Below, piece by piece: positions 1 to 6,218 of a stretch of DNA of 11,353 nucleotides (positions are counted from its first letter, which is position 1; each line of letters starts with the position of its first letter). The position numbers and the translations under genes were made by a program. This stretch comes from Coprococcus sp. (GTDB taxonomy: Bacteria > Bacillota > Clostridia > Lachnospirales > Lachnospiraceae): assembly GCA_016297325.1 (NCBI GenBank), contig JAEDGW010000084.1, positions 1-11,353 of the forward strand, given 5' to 3'. The notes below the pieces were generated by a model. The model had not been told where the DNA came from. It ran no database searches and saw nothing but the letters and a program-made list of their open reading frames with translations.

Positions 1-56
1 GCTTTGCTCTTGGTTATACCGTTGGTTCTAAGAGCAATGATAAGACACAAAAATAA
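1..56 (+). CDS. C-terminal tail of an unidentified protein (partial)
   Basis: Reading from base 3, an open frame with no stop until TAA at 54-56 encodes FALGYTVGSKSNDKTQK. The gene would begin outside the window. A hydrophobic stretch followed by a short charged, Lys-rich tail fits the end of a small membrane protein, but 17 residues are too few to name a family. The support is positional: the stop codon lies inside the first arm of a strong terminator (47-93), as expected for the last gene of a plus-strand transcript. It could also be a chance open frame. Confidence 0.3.
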   Translation, partial: FALGYTVGSKSNDKTQK

Positions 57-93
57 CCGCCCTGGTCTGGTAAACTTTGGCGGTTATTTTTGT
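47..93. terminator. Bidirectional intrinsic terminator
   Basis: A perfect 15-bp inverted repeat, ACAAAAATAACCGCC at 47-61 and its complement at 79-93, encloses a 17-nt loop. The inner GC-rich part (CCGCC/GGCGG) is flanked by A-runs on one side and T-runs on the other, so the RNA from either strand has a hairpin followed by U residues. It can end the gene entering from the left and also the minus-strand genes to its right. Confidence 0.8.
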
Positions 94-221
94 AACTAAC
101 AATATATCAAGGCTAACCGTCTATCGGTAGCACTTAATTATCATTATACTATCATTTAAACACCTTTATGTCAAACATATATTCTGTCTTTGATTGCTTT
201 TGAACATACTCTTAATATAGT

Positions 222-471
222 TCAAGTCCTAATTTTCCTTGTTTTTTCAAACCTTTTAATCAGTTCTTTTCCCATTACTATAATCTCATTTCGCCAGGAA
301 TGACCGAAGATTCCACAATTCCACGCGCTATCAATGAAAAAATAATAATCTCCATCTGGATAATATGTTGGGAAATACACTTGACATTGTCTATCAGAAT
401 CATAATAGTTATAATTCATTATTTAATTTATCCCAAAAGATGATTTCTTCATCTTTAGATATAACTCTCAA
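222..471 (-). pseudogene. DUF2716-like protein remnant, frameshifted
   Basis: The 3' part (ATG at 419, 65 codons) encodes YFPTYYPDGDYYFFI, then GIFGHSWRNEIIVMGKELI. I recognise this as the C-terminal core of DUF2716 proteins (PDGDYYxF, then GHPWxxxIxVxGxEL); their function is unknown. Family members are roughly 150 residues, so this is less than half. The ATG has no good ribosome binding site. Upstream, a TTG at 471-469 lies 6 nt behind AAGGAG (483-478) and opens a 20-codon frame (MRVISKDEEIIFWDKLNNEL) that stops at 409. It overlaps the 65-codon frame, one base out of phase. The N-terminal piece resembles the start of the family (a charged stretch, then WDK). The simplest reading is a DUF2716 gene that lost its middle and suffered a frameshift. 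A translationally coupled pair of tiny proteins is the alternative. Confidence 0.5.
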
Positions 472-534
472 TATATTCTCCTTCGCACGTAAAACAAGGA
501 TTTATCGCTCTTACAAACTAAAACAGCTTTTCAA

Positions 535-966
535 TTATTCACAATACATGCAAATAGTCCCATTTGACAACTTAAATCCGTTTTTTTCATAAAACTTAGC
601 TGCCGGGGCATACTCACTTGTATAAAGAACAATTCCTGCAAGACCTTCATCTTTACTAAATTTTTTTACAGCATTCAATAGTTGCTTACCTATTCCTTGC
701 CCTTGTCGTTCGGGAAGTACCGCCATCTCATTAATGTAAATCTCCTTTTTACTTCCAGAAATCTTACAAAGTGCAAATATGCATCCTGATACCTCTTCAT
801 TTTCCTCATATACATACCCAACAAACCTTTTCTGTTCAAAAAAATCTTGAAGATATTCTGTTGCGTTTTCTGTTGTCCAATCTATTCCCCAATGCTCCAT
901 AGGGAATGCTTTTGCATAAATCATGCCACATTGTGCTAAGTCACTGTCCTTCATAATTCTAATCAT
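535..966 (-). CDS. GNAT-family N-acetyltransferase
   Basis: A 143-residue, single-domain GNAT protein of normal family length. It transfers acetyl from acetyl-CoA to an amine, and is presumably cytosolic. The acetyl-CoA pyrophosphate-binding motif A is clear at residues 86-97 (ERQGQGIGKQLL, the Q/RxxGxG/A signature), preceded by the beta-4 strand INEMAVLP (78-85). Motif B follows as SEYAPAAKFYEKNGF (117-131), with the usual Tyr at 126 in the general-acid position. The substrate cannot be told; aminoglycoside-type and small-molecule or protein acetylation are all possible. ATG at 966 is preceded by GAGGT (977-973) with 6-nt spacing. It stands alone: 63 bp separate it from the DUF2716 remnant downstream, and purA behind it has its own terminator. 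It sits in an AT-rich segment, unlike the genes further right. Confidence 0.92.
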   Translation of the reverse strand: MIRIMKDSDLAQCGMIYAKAFPMEHWGIDWTTENATEYLQDFFEQKRFVGYVYEENEEVSGCIFALCKISGSKKEIYINEMAVLPERQGQGIGKQLLNAVKKFSKDEGLAGIVLYTSEYAPAAKFYEKNGFKLSNGTICMYCE

Positions 967-1304
967 TTTATTACCTCACCTATCCAATCCAATTACACTA
1001 TTAATCAATACATCCTATGTTTGAATACTCTTCGACACACTACCGATAATGTCAAACCAAGATTAAATAAGTTTATCTTCCATCCATCAGAACTTGTGTG
1101 TAAATCCGATAGATTCCTCTTCTAGTTCACCAGTTAATACAACTTTACAATAATCATAACAAATATAACCTTATTCCACAATCTCCTTACACCACAAGGA
1201 GAAATCCTTTTACAACAACAAAAAGGACACTCCCCAATAATCTCTTACCGGAAAGTGTCCCTGTTATTTTTCTGTTATTTGATTTTCCTGCGAATCAGGT
1301 CAAT
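967..1304. other. AT-rich intergenic region between purA and the acetyltransferase gene
   Basis: No coding sequence is apparent. It holds the purA terminator (listed separately) and a second perfect 7-bp hairpin just beyond it (1182-1188 with 1196-1202, 7-nt loop), which could be a back-up stem. A possible minus-strand promoter for the acetyltransferase gene has TTGACA at 1055-1050, with a poor -10 (GAGTAT, 1030-1025) at 19-bp spacing. This promoter is only suggestive. Confidence 0.4.
1217..1260 (-). terminator. purA intrinsic terminator
   Basis: On the minus strand GGACACT (1260-1254) pairs perfectly with AGTGTCC (1231-1225), with additional CC/GG pairing possible inside. The stem is followed by TTTTTGTTGTTG. 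It begins 44 bp after the purA stop codon, the right place and direction for ending that transcript. Confidence 0.75.
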
Positions 1305-2588
1305 TTACTTTGCATTTCTGTAGATGATATCGTTTCTTCCAGGACCATTTGAGATCATGGTGATTGGGAATCCGATATGCTCCTCGACGAACTCGATGTA
1401 CTTTCTGCAGTTCTCTGGGAGATCCTCGTACTTCTTGATTCCTCTGATATCTGTCTTCCAGCCTGGAAGTGTCTCATATACAGGCTTTGCCTTCTTGAGC
1501 TTTGATGTTGTTGGGAAGTCTGTTGTAACCTCACCATCGATATCGTAGCCTACACATACTGGGATCTCATCGAGATATCCAAGTACATCAAGCACTGTAA
1601 ATGCAACATCTGTTGTTCCCTGGATACGGCAACCGTACTTTGATGCCACACAATCGAACCAACCCATTCTTCTAGGTCTTCCTGTTGTTGCACCGTACTC
1701 ACCGCCATCACCGCCGCGGCGTCTGAGCTCATCTGCCTCATCGCCAAATATCTCACTTACGAACTCACCAGCTCCTACTGCGCTTGAGTATGCCTTACAT
1801 ACAGTGATGATCTGCTTGATCTCGTATGGAGGTATACCAGCACCGATGGCACCGTAAGCTGCCAGAGTTGATGATGATGTAACCATAGGATAGATTCCGT
1901 GATCAGGATCCTTAAGTGAACCAAGCTGACCTTCGAGAAGGATGTTCTTGCCCTCCTTGATAGCCTCGTAGAGGTATGCTGATACATCACATACATAAGG
2001 AGCAACCATCTCCTTGTACTCCATGAGTGTGTTGAATATATCGTCAACCTTTAAGAGTGGCTTGTGGTACAGGTTCTCAAGAAGAACATTCTTCTGTACT
2101 ATAACTCTCTCGATCTTCTCCTTCAATGCGTCCTCATCAAAGAGCTCGCTTACCTGGAAACCGATCTTTGCATATTTATCTGAATAGAATGGAGCGATTC
2201 CTGACTTTGTTGATCCGAATGACTTACCAGCAAGTCTCTCCTCCTCGTACTCGTCGAAGAGAATGTGGTATGGCATAACCATCTGTGCTCTGTCAGATAC
2301 AAGGATCTTAGGCATTGGTACATTTCTGTCTGTGATGGACTTTATCTCCTTGAAAAGAACAGGGATATTAAGTGCAACACCATTTCCAATGATACTTGTT
2401 GTGTGACTGTAGAACACTCCTGATGGAAGTGTATGTAAAGCAAATTTACCATAGTCATTGACAATTGTGTGACCTGCGTTGGCACCACCCTGGAATCTTA
2501 CGATTATGTCTGACTCCTGGCCTAACATGTCTGTGATCTTACCTTTTCCTTCGTCGCCCCAATTGGCTCCTACAACCGCTCTTACCAT
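1305..2588 (-). CDS. purA: Adenylosuccinate synthetase (divergent clostridial type)
   Basis: A 427-residue enzyme that joins IMP and aspartate with GTP hydrolysis to give adenylosuccinate, the first committed step from IMP to AMP. The P-loop-like GDEGKGK is at 11-17 with catalytic Asp12. GGANAGHT (34-41) supplies catalytic His40, and TTGRPRR (301-307) is the basic loop that contacts aspartate and IMP. Length is normal. Several family signatures are altered: NWGDEGKGK instead of QWGDEGKGK, GIAP instead of GIGP (130-133), K141 where an Arg contacting IMP across the dimer is usual, GQLG instead of GAQG (220-223), and TVLD instead of TKLD (331-334). I believe these are shared by many Lachnospiraceae, so it is probably a functional clade variant. 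ATG at 2588 has AGGA (2600-2597) 8 nt upstream. It is a single-gene unit with its own terminator. Confidence 0.95.
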   Translation of the reverse strand: MVRAVVGANWGDEGKGKITDMLGQESDIIVRFQGGANAGHTIVNDYGKFALHTLPSGVFYSHTTSIIGNGVALNIPVLFKEIKSITDRNVPMPKILVSDRAQMVMPYHILFDEYEEERLAGKSFGSTKSGIAPFYSDKYAKIGFQVSELFDEDALKEKIERVIVQKNVLLENLYHKPLLKVDDIFNTLMEYKEMVAPYVCDVSAYLYEAIKEGKNILLEGQLGSLKDPDHGIYPMVTSSSTLAAYGAIGAGIPPYEIKQIITVCKAYSSAVGAGEFVSEIFGDEADELRRRGGDGGEYGATTGRPRRMGWFDCVASKYGCRIQGTTDVAFTVLDVLGYLDEIPVCVGYDIDGEVTTDFPTTSKLKKAKPVYETLPGWKTDIRGIKKYEDLPENCRKYIEFVEEHIGFPITMISNGPGRNDIIYRNAK

Positions 2589-2993
2589 AATACTTTTCCT
2601 CGCTTTCGCAGCATTTTGAAATATTTTCTGATATCCGTATTGCAGCTGTTCAAATGCTTCTGTTTTATAAATTATTCATAAGCCAAATAACCACAATACT
2701 TTCTTATTATAACACTATAATGTCATAAGTAAAATCAATATTATTTATATTTATTATAAGTTTAACTTATATTTATCTTTACATTTTGCGGAAACCAACA
2801 TAAACTGTAAATATATTGGATTTTGTCCATTGCAAATGTATTTTTGCTTACTTATCACATGTTAAATTTGTAATCAAGCTAATTGTAAACATAACATTAT
2901 AAAACAATAGAACAATTTGGTTATTGTGTGATAAATCAGATTGTTGAAACACAAGAATTAAGCTATCTCTATTGGATTTGGAGGAAACAACAG
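2589..2993. other. Divergent purA / LysR intergenic region
   Basis: About 400 bp of very AT-rich DNA between two divergent genes, with no gene recognised. It contains the candidate purA promoter and, near the regulator, four copies of ATTGT or its complement (2882-2886, 2904-2908, 2912-2916, 2923-2927). These look like possible operator half-sites for the LysR protein. The plus-strand frame stays open back to a GTG at 2928, but the 22 extra codons there have no ribosome binding site and do not resemble LysR sequence. Confidence 0.5.
2706..2714 (-). promoter_or_regulatory. Candidate purA promoter (extended -10)
   Basis: The minus strand reads TGTTATAAT (2714-2706), a perfect extended -10 element (TGnTATAAT). 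The -35 at 17-bp spacing is poor (TTTTAC, 2734-2729), which is tolerable with an extended -10. Transcription would start near 2699 and leave a leader of about 110 nt. Confidence 0.4.
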
Positions 2994-2996
2994 ATG
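2980..2996 (+). promoter_or_regulatory. Ribosome binding site that fixes the LysR start
   Basis: GGAGG at 2980-2984 lies 9 nt ahead of ATG 2994. This supports the start at 2994 over the upstream GTG at 2928, which has no such site. Confidence 0.75.
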
Positions 2997-3872
2997 AACA
3001 TAAATTTTGAATATTACAAGATCTTCTACCACGTTGCCAAAGCTTCCAGTATATCCGCCGCTGCCAGGGAACTGTGCATATCCCAGCCAGCCGTAAGTCA
3101 GGCAGTCAAAGCACTGGAGCAGGCGATCGGCATAGAACTGTTCATCCGAACCAAGAAGGGCGTCTCACTGACAAATGCCGGAGAGATCCTCTACTCCCAC
3201 GTCGCAGCGGGATATGAATCCATCTCCCTGGGTGAGCAGCAGCTCTCACAGCTCCTCCACATGGAGACCGGTGAGATAAGGATAGGCGCAAGCGATATGA
3301 CTCTGCAATTCTATCTCCTGCCATATCTGGAACATTTCCACCAGCTATATCCGGGGATCAAGGTTCATGTCACAAATGCTCCGACCCCCAGCACTATAAA
3401 TCATCTGCTCTCAGGCAACATAGACTTCGGTATCGTCACAAGTCCTCTTCCTACCGATCCTCACATGGAGATCAGGCAGGCAAGAGAGATCGAAGATATC
3501 TTCATTGCCGGGCCAAGGTTCTCTTATCTTCAGGACAAAACTCTGGACTACCATGATCTTGACGACCTTCCGATCATTTGTCTGGAGCACGACACAAGCA
3601 CACGCGCATATGTCGACACATTCCTAAGCCATGAGGGCGTGACTCTGCAACCCGAATTCGAGCTTTCTACCAGCGATATGATTGCCCAGTTCGTCATGAG
3701 AAATCTCGGCATCGGCTCCATCATGGCAGACTTCGCCCAGAGCTATATAGACCGCGGCGACCTGTTCCGCCTGCAATTTAAAAAGCCCATACCAAAGCGT
3801 CACATGTGTATCATCAGTGACAGGCGCCGTGGTATGAGCGTTGCAGCAAATAAACTTATGGAGTTGTTGTAG
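2994..3872 (+). CDS. LysR-family transcriptional regulator
   Basis: A 292-residue protein of standard LysR length. The N-terminal winged helix-turn-helix spans about residues 1-60, with the hallmark SISAAARELCISQPAVSQAV (19-38), then LEQAIGIELFIRTKKGVSLTNAG. A linker helix follows (about 65-88), then a periplasmic-binding-protein-like effector domain from about residue 91 (ETGEIRIGAS) to the end, ending normally. LysR proteins bind DNA as tetramers and respond to a small ligand; the ligand and target genes here are unknown. It is divergent from purA, but LysR proteins often regulate a divergent neighbour or themselves, and nothing in purA itself points to such control. ATTGT/ACAAT half-sites lie just upstream. 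Downstream it converges on the HAD gene. Confidence 0.93.
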   Translation: MNINFEYYKIFYHVAKASSISAAARELCISQPAVSQAVKALEQAIGIELFIRTKKGVSLTNAGEILYSHVAAGYESISLGEQQLSQLLHMETGEIRIGASDMTLQFYLLPYLEHFHQLYPGIKVHVTNAPTPSTINHLLSGNIDFGIVTSPLPTDPHMEIRQAREIEDIFIAGPRFSYLQDKTLDYHDLDDLPIICLEHDTSTRAYVDTFLSHEGVTLQPEFELSTSDMIAQFVMRNLGIGSIMADFAQSYIDRGDLFRLQFKKPIPKRHMCIISDRRRGMSVAANKLMELL

Positions 3873-3903
3873 GAATCATCCCCACACCCATATATCATAG
3901 TAA

Positions 3904-3939
3904 AATAGAGCATGTTCGTCCATTTGAACACGCCCTATT
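3904..3939 (-). terminator. Terminator between convergent LysR and HAD genes
   Basis: A 14-bp inverted repeat (3904-3917 with 3926-3939) encloses an 8-nt loop. In minus-strand RNA the two non-Watson-Crick positions become G-U pairs, and the stem runs into UUUUA. In plus-strand RNA they are A-C mismatches with no U-tract after. It therefore best serves the HAD gene, ending 4 bp past its stop. Confidence 0.55.
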
Positions 3940-3943
3940 CTTA

Positions 3944-4609
3944 TCACATATTTCTATAATCTGGAATCAGTTCATGGCACAGCCCTGTCTCTTCAAGCAG
4001 TTCTCTTGATGAGTCACCATAGATTCCCACTATATATCCTGCTCCGGCTGCCGCCGCTGCCCGGATTCCCGACGGTCCATCCTCTATGACCATGGTTTCT
4101 TCCGGCACTGCTCCGATGCGTTCCATGGCTCGGATGTACATATCAGGGGCCGGCTTAGCATTCATGGTTCCATCGTCGTATGCGCACAGCGTTATGTCAA
4201 ACCATCTTCCGAGATCAAATTCTTTAAAATAGAATGCCAGATTTGTCATATTTGAGCCTGTGGCTATGTTCATATTTATCCCCTGTTCCTTAAGTTTATC
4301 AAGGTATGCCGCCAGGCCGTCCACCAGCTTGAAGTTTTCGGTATCCTCCATGTACATCTCTCTGTACATAGCCTCTTTCTCCTCGGTAAGTTCAAGTATC
4401 CTCTCCTCGGTGAGCGTGCCCTTTCCCATGAGGTATTCCAGAATATCCTTGTTCGTGTGCCCCAGCACATGATGCTGAAACTCCTCCGTACTCATCTGTC
4501 TGCCAGCAAGCTTCTCCGCATAATCCTTCCATGCTATCTCATGATACTTTCCGTCAAATATCATGGTGCCGTTCATGTCAAATATAATGTTCTTTATCTT
4601 ATTATTCAT
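3944..4609 (-). CDS. HAD-superfamily hydrolase, beta-phosphoglucomutase-like, DxN variant
   Basis: A 221-residue protein of the haloacid dehalogenase superfamily with a helical cap inserted after motif I (about residues 17-90), as in beta-phosphoglucomutase and small phosphatases. Motif I is FDMNGT (10-15), with nucleophile Asp11. Motif II Thr117 is in NIATGSN, motif III Lys152 in NAKPAPD, and motif IV is IEDGPSGIRAA (Glu176, Asp177). The Asp two residues after the nucleophile, the general acid/base of phosphatases and phosphomutases, is Asn13. I recall DMNGT proteins as a natural subgroup, so this is not obviously decay, but the chemistry may be altered. ATG 4609 has AGGAG (4620-4616) with 6-nt spacing. 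It starts 32 bp after the antiporter stop, with no terminator between, so it is very probably co-transcribed and under the same fluoride-type riboswitch. The substrate is unknown. Confidence 0.9.
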   Translation of the reverse strand: MNNKIKNIIFDMNGTMIFDGKYHEIAWKDYAEKLAGRQMSTEEFQHHVLGHTNKDILEYLMGKGTLTEERILELTEEKEAMYREMYMEDTENFKLVDGLAAYLDKLKEQGINMNIATGSNMTNLAFYFKEFDLGRWFDITLCAYDDGTMNAKPAPDMYIRAMERIGAVPEETMVIEDGPSGIRAAAAAGAGYIVGIYGDSSRELLEETGLCHELIPDYRNM

Positions 4610-4641
4610 ACTTGTCTCCTATATCTACCGAACGCAAAACA

Positions 4642-5841
4642 TCACTTATCCTCACCAAGCAAATGTTTGTACGTTCCATCTATTCCTATCGCTCCAAGTG
4701 GCGCAGTCACCACGATCGCCAGCACGGCAACCGACAATACTATATTACCACATGCCAGCCCTGCCGCAAGCGGAACTGATCCAATGGCTGCCTGAACTGT
4801 AGCCTTCGGAAGATACGCGATGACACAGAACAGCCTTTCCTTCCATGTAAGTGATGTATGTGCCACGCAGATCAGAACACCAACCGTTCTAAATGCCAGT
4901 GCGACAAATATCATAAAGAGCGCCGGAAGTCCTGCTGCCAGGGTGTATCTGATATCCACAGCCGCCCCCACAAGCACGAACAATATGACCTCCGCCGCAA
5001 GCCACAGCTTTCCAAATTTCTGTGAGAGTCTTCCCGACACCGACTCTGGACATTTGAGTTTCAGGACACATGCCATAGCCACCACCGCAAGGAGTCCCGA
5101 CACCGACACCTTTCCCTCAAGCCATCCCTCTATCGCTATAAGCAGGAACGAAAATCCCAGCACGATGATGACCTTCATGCTGTTTCTCACGCAGTGTTTC
5201 CTTGCATATGATGTCTCAAAGAACAGATAGAGCCCATATCCAACAACAACTCCAAGCAGTATTCCAAGCACGATTGATATCGGAATGTTCACAAAATCCA
5301 TAACACGGGCACTTCCTCCCTGCGCCATGCTGAGGAATGTGGTAAAAAGCACTATGACAAATATATCGTCGCAGGACGCTCCCGCAAGTATCATCTGCGG
5401 AATCGCCTTGTCAGTTCCGTACTTTTTCTCTATGAGATTCACCATTCTCGGAACAACGACCGCCGGTGATACCGCGCCTAGCACCGCGCCCATGACAGCT
5501 GCCTCTGTGCGGTTTATTCCAAGTATAACAGGTGCGCACAGTATATATCCGATGATCTCGAATGACGCCGGGACAAATGAGAGCAACACCGCCGAGCGTC
5601 CTGCTTTCTTCAGATCCTTAAGATCAAGGGACAGTCCCGCCTTGATGAGTATAATGATAAGTGCTATCTTTCTGAGATCCGCAGATATGGACAATATGGA
5701 CGGATCAAAGAAATCCAGCACATACGGACCAAGAACGATTCCCGTTGCCAGCATTCCTATGATGCGCGGCAGCTTAAGTCTCTGGCAGATGGCTCCCATC
5801 GCCAGTCCGACTATGAAAATTAATGCAAGTGATGTCAACAT
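4642..5841 (-). CDS. Cation:proton antiporter (CPA family), fluoride-switch controlled
   Basis: A 399-residue, very hydrophobic protein with about 12 transmembrane helices, of normal size for CPA-type Na+(K+)/H+ exchangers. The N-terminus is typical (LKLPRIIGMLATGIVLGP, 23-40). The unwound-helix motif GAVSPAVVVPRM is at 122-133, and the ion-binding helix GASCDDIFVIV (154-164) carries Asp158-Asp159, the paired Asp seen in electrogenic NhaA/NapA-like exchangers. A Lys in a late helix (AYLPKATVQAAIG, Lys346) may be the structural lysine. The start was chosen at ATG 5841 because AAGGAGGT lies upstream and the frame beyond it runs through the terminator hairpin. First gene of an operon with the HAD gene. 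The leader carries a promoter, a fluoride-type aptamer and a terminator, so expression is probably induced by fluoride. The ion carried is not shown by sequence; direct fluoride export is possible but unproven. Confidence 0.92.
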   Translation of the reverse strand: MLTSLALIFIVGLAMGAICQRLKLPRIIGMLATGIVLGPYVLDFFDPSILSISADLRKIALIIILIKAGLSLDLKDLKKAGRSAVLLSFVPASFEIIGYILCAPVILGINRTEAAVMGAVLGAVSPAVVVPRMVNLIEKKYGTDKAIPQMILAGASCDDIFVIVLFTTFLSMAQGGSARVMDFVNIPISIVLGILLGVVVGYGLYLFFETSYARKHCVRNSMKVIIVLGFSFLLIAIEGWLEGKVSVSGLLAVVAMACVLKLKCPESVSGRLSQKFGKLWLAAEVILFVLVGAAVDIRYTLAAGLPALFMIFVALAFRTVGVLICVAHTSLTWKERLFCVIAYLPKATVQAAIGSVPLAAGLACGNIVLSVAVLAIVVTAPLGAIGIDGTYKHLLGEDK

Positions 5842-5860
5842 GATAATACAATACCTCCTT
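5839..5860 (-). promoter_or_regulatory. Ribosome binding site of the antiporter gene
   Basis: AAGGAGGT (5860-5853) is a near-perfect Shine-Dalgarno sequence, 11 nt from ATG 5841, slightly longer than usual. It lies downstream of the leader terminator, so the riboswitch acts on transcription rather than by hiding this site. Confidence 0.8.
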
Positions 5861-5901
5861 AATTTAGCAGATGTATCAAAGCATTTTCTTCTTATGAAAA
5901 C

Positions 5902-5950
5902 AAAAAAAGCTGACACTTCTGCGACAAAAATAATCGTAGAAGTCATCAGC
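5902..5950 (-). terminator. Riboswitch-controlled leader terminator
   Basis: On the minus strand GCTGA (5950-5946) and ACTTCTACG (5943-5935) pair with CGCAGAAGT (5923-5915, one G-U pair) and TCAGC (5913-5909), interrupted by a small internal loop. The loop is 11 nt and the stem runs directly into seven T residues (5908-5902). This is a strong intrinsic terminator 61 bp before the antiporter start codon. Its 5' arm is exactly the conserved 3' strand of the aptamer, so aptamer and terminator cannot form together. Confidence 0.88.
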
Positions 5951-6009
5951 TATATTAGCAGTTTAGGTTGCCCATCCGGGCTTTCCAAGGGAGAACCTCA
6001 TTCCCCTTT
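5935..6009 (-). promoter_or_regulatory. Fluoride riboswitch aptamer (crcB motif)
   Basis: Read on the minus strand, stem P1 is AAGGGG (6008-6003) with TCCCTT (5992-5987), enclosing the loop AATGAGGTTC. Later comes AAACTGCT (5964-5957), then a short hairpin and GCTGATGACTTCTACG (5950-5935). These match, in order, the conserved elements I remember of fluoride riboswitches (GAUGnnG in the first loop, AAAC-GC, then CUGAUGnCUnCUAC). The diagnostic pseudoknot also forms: loop bases GAGGTT (5999-5994) pair with GACTTC (5944-5939) at all six positions, two as G-U. There is an additional hairpin (GCCC/GGGC, 5981-5970) between P1 and the AAAC segment. Fluoride binding would hold the 3' strand in the pseudoknot and block the terminator, turning on the antiporter-HAD operon. 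Confidence 0.87.
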
Positions 6010-6218
6010 ATATGTTTTACGTCCAAGTGGTATGATAGTCCAGGTTGTCTCAAATGTCAATATACCAATCAACATCAAAACTGACACCAGTTTATAGCAA
6101 TGCTACCTATCACACCATATTCCTCCAATATTTTCTTATACGCATATGTTTGAACTTAAGCACCTCGCATGGTTCTCTCATTTTTCATCCAAGCCATTAA
6201 TACGACCGCCGAAACCTA
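6010..6218 (-). other. Upstream part of the antiporter leader region
   Basis: The non-coding stretch between the reductase gene and the antiporter runs from 5842 to 6218. Its lower half is the riboswitch and terminator. This upper part holds the promoter (6032-6060), two small hairpins (AAACTG/CAGTTT at 6078-6093 and TAGCA/TGCTA at 6095-6105) that may weakly terminate the reductase transcript, and one copy of the direct repeat described at 6161-6242. No coding sequence is recognised. Confidence 0.5.
6032..6060 (-). promoter_or_regulatory. Sigma-A promoter of the riboswitch-antiporter-HAD operon
   Basis: TTGACA (6060-6055), a 17-bp spacer and TATCAT (6037-6032) lie on the minus strand. Transcription should start near 6025, about 16 nt ahead of aptamer stem P1, the right distance for the riboswitch to be at the 5' end of the RNA. 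It gives the operon expression independent of the reductase gene behind it. Confidence 0.75.

Noticed and set aside
123..1049. Inverted repeat TATCGGTAG / CTACCGATA flanking the DUF2716 remnant and acetyltransferase gene, possible element ends
   Set aside because: Only 9 bp match over about 0.9 kb, which is expected by chance. There is no transposase and no target duplication.
2928..2993. GTG at 2928 as the LysR start
   Set aside because: The extra 22 residues do not fit the family, there is no ribosome binding site, and ATG 2994 has GGAGG and the normal LysR N-terminus.
5842..5946. An upstream start giving a 434-residue antiporter
   Set aside because: The extension would be translated through the terminator hairpin and the Shine-Dalgarno sequence; ATG 5841 behind AAGGAGGT starts directly in the first helix.
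5935..6009. Other riboswitch classes (c-di-AMP/ydaO, manganese yybP-ykoY, lithium or sodium nhaA/DUF1646 types) for the antiporter leader
   Set aside because: Antiporters are known targets of several of these, but the ordered elements and the pseudoknot fit the fluoride motif and I could not match the conserved cores of the others.
5285..6097. A 270-codon open frame on the plus strand opposite the antiporter gene and its leader
   Set aside because: It is antisense to a clear transmembrane antiporter gene and runs through the riboswitch and terminator. Its product is low-complexity Ser/Thr/Met/Ile-rich and has no recognisable domain.
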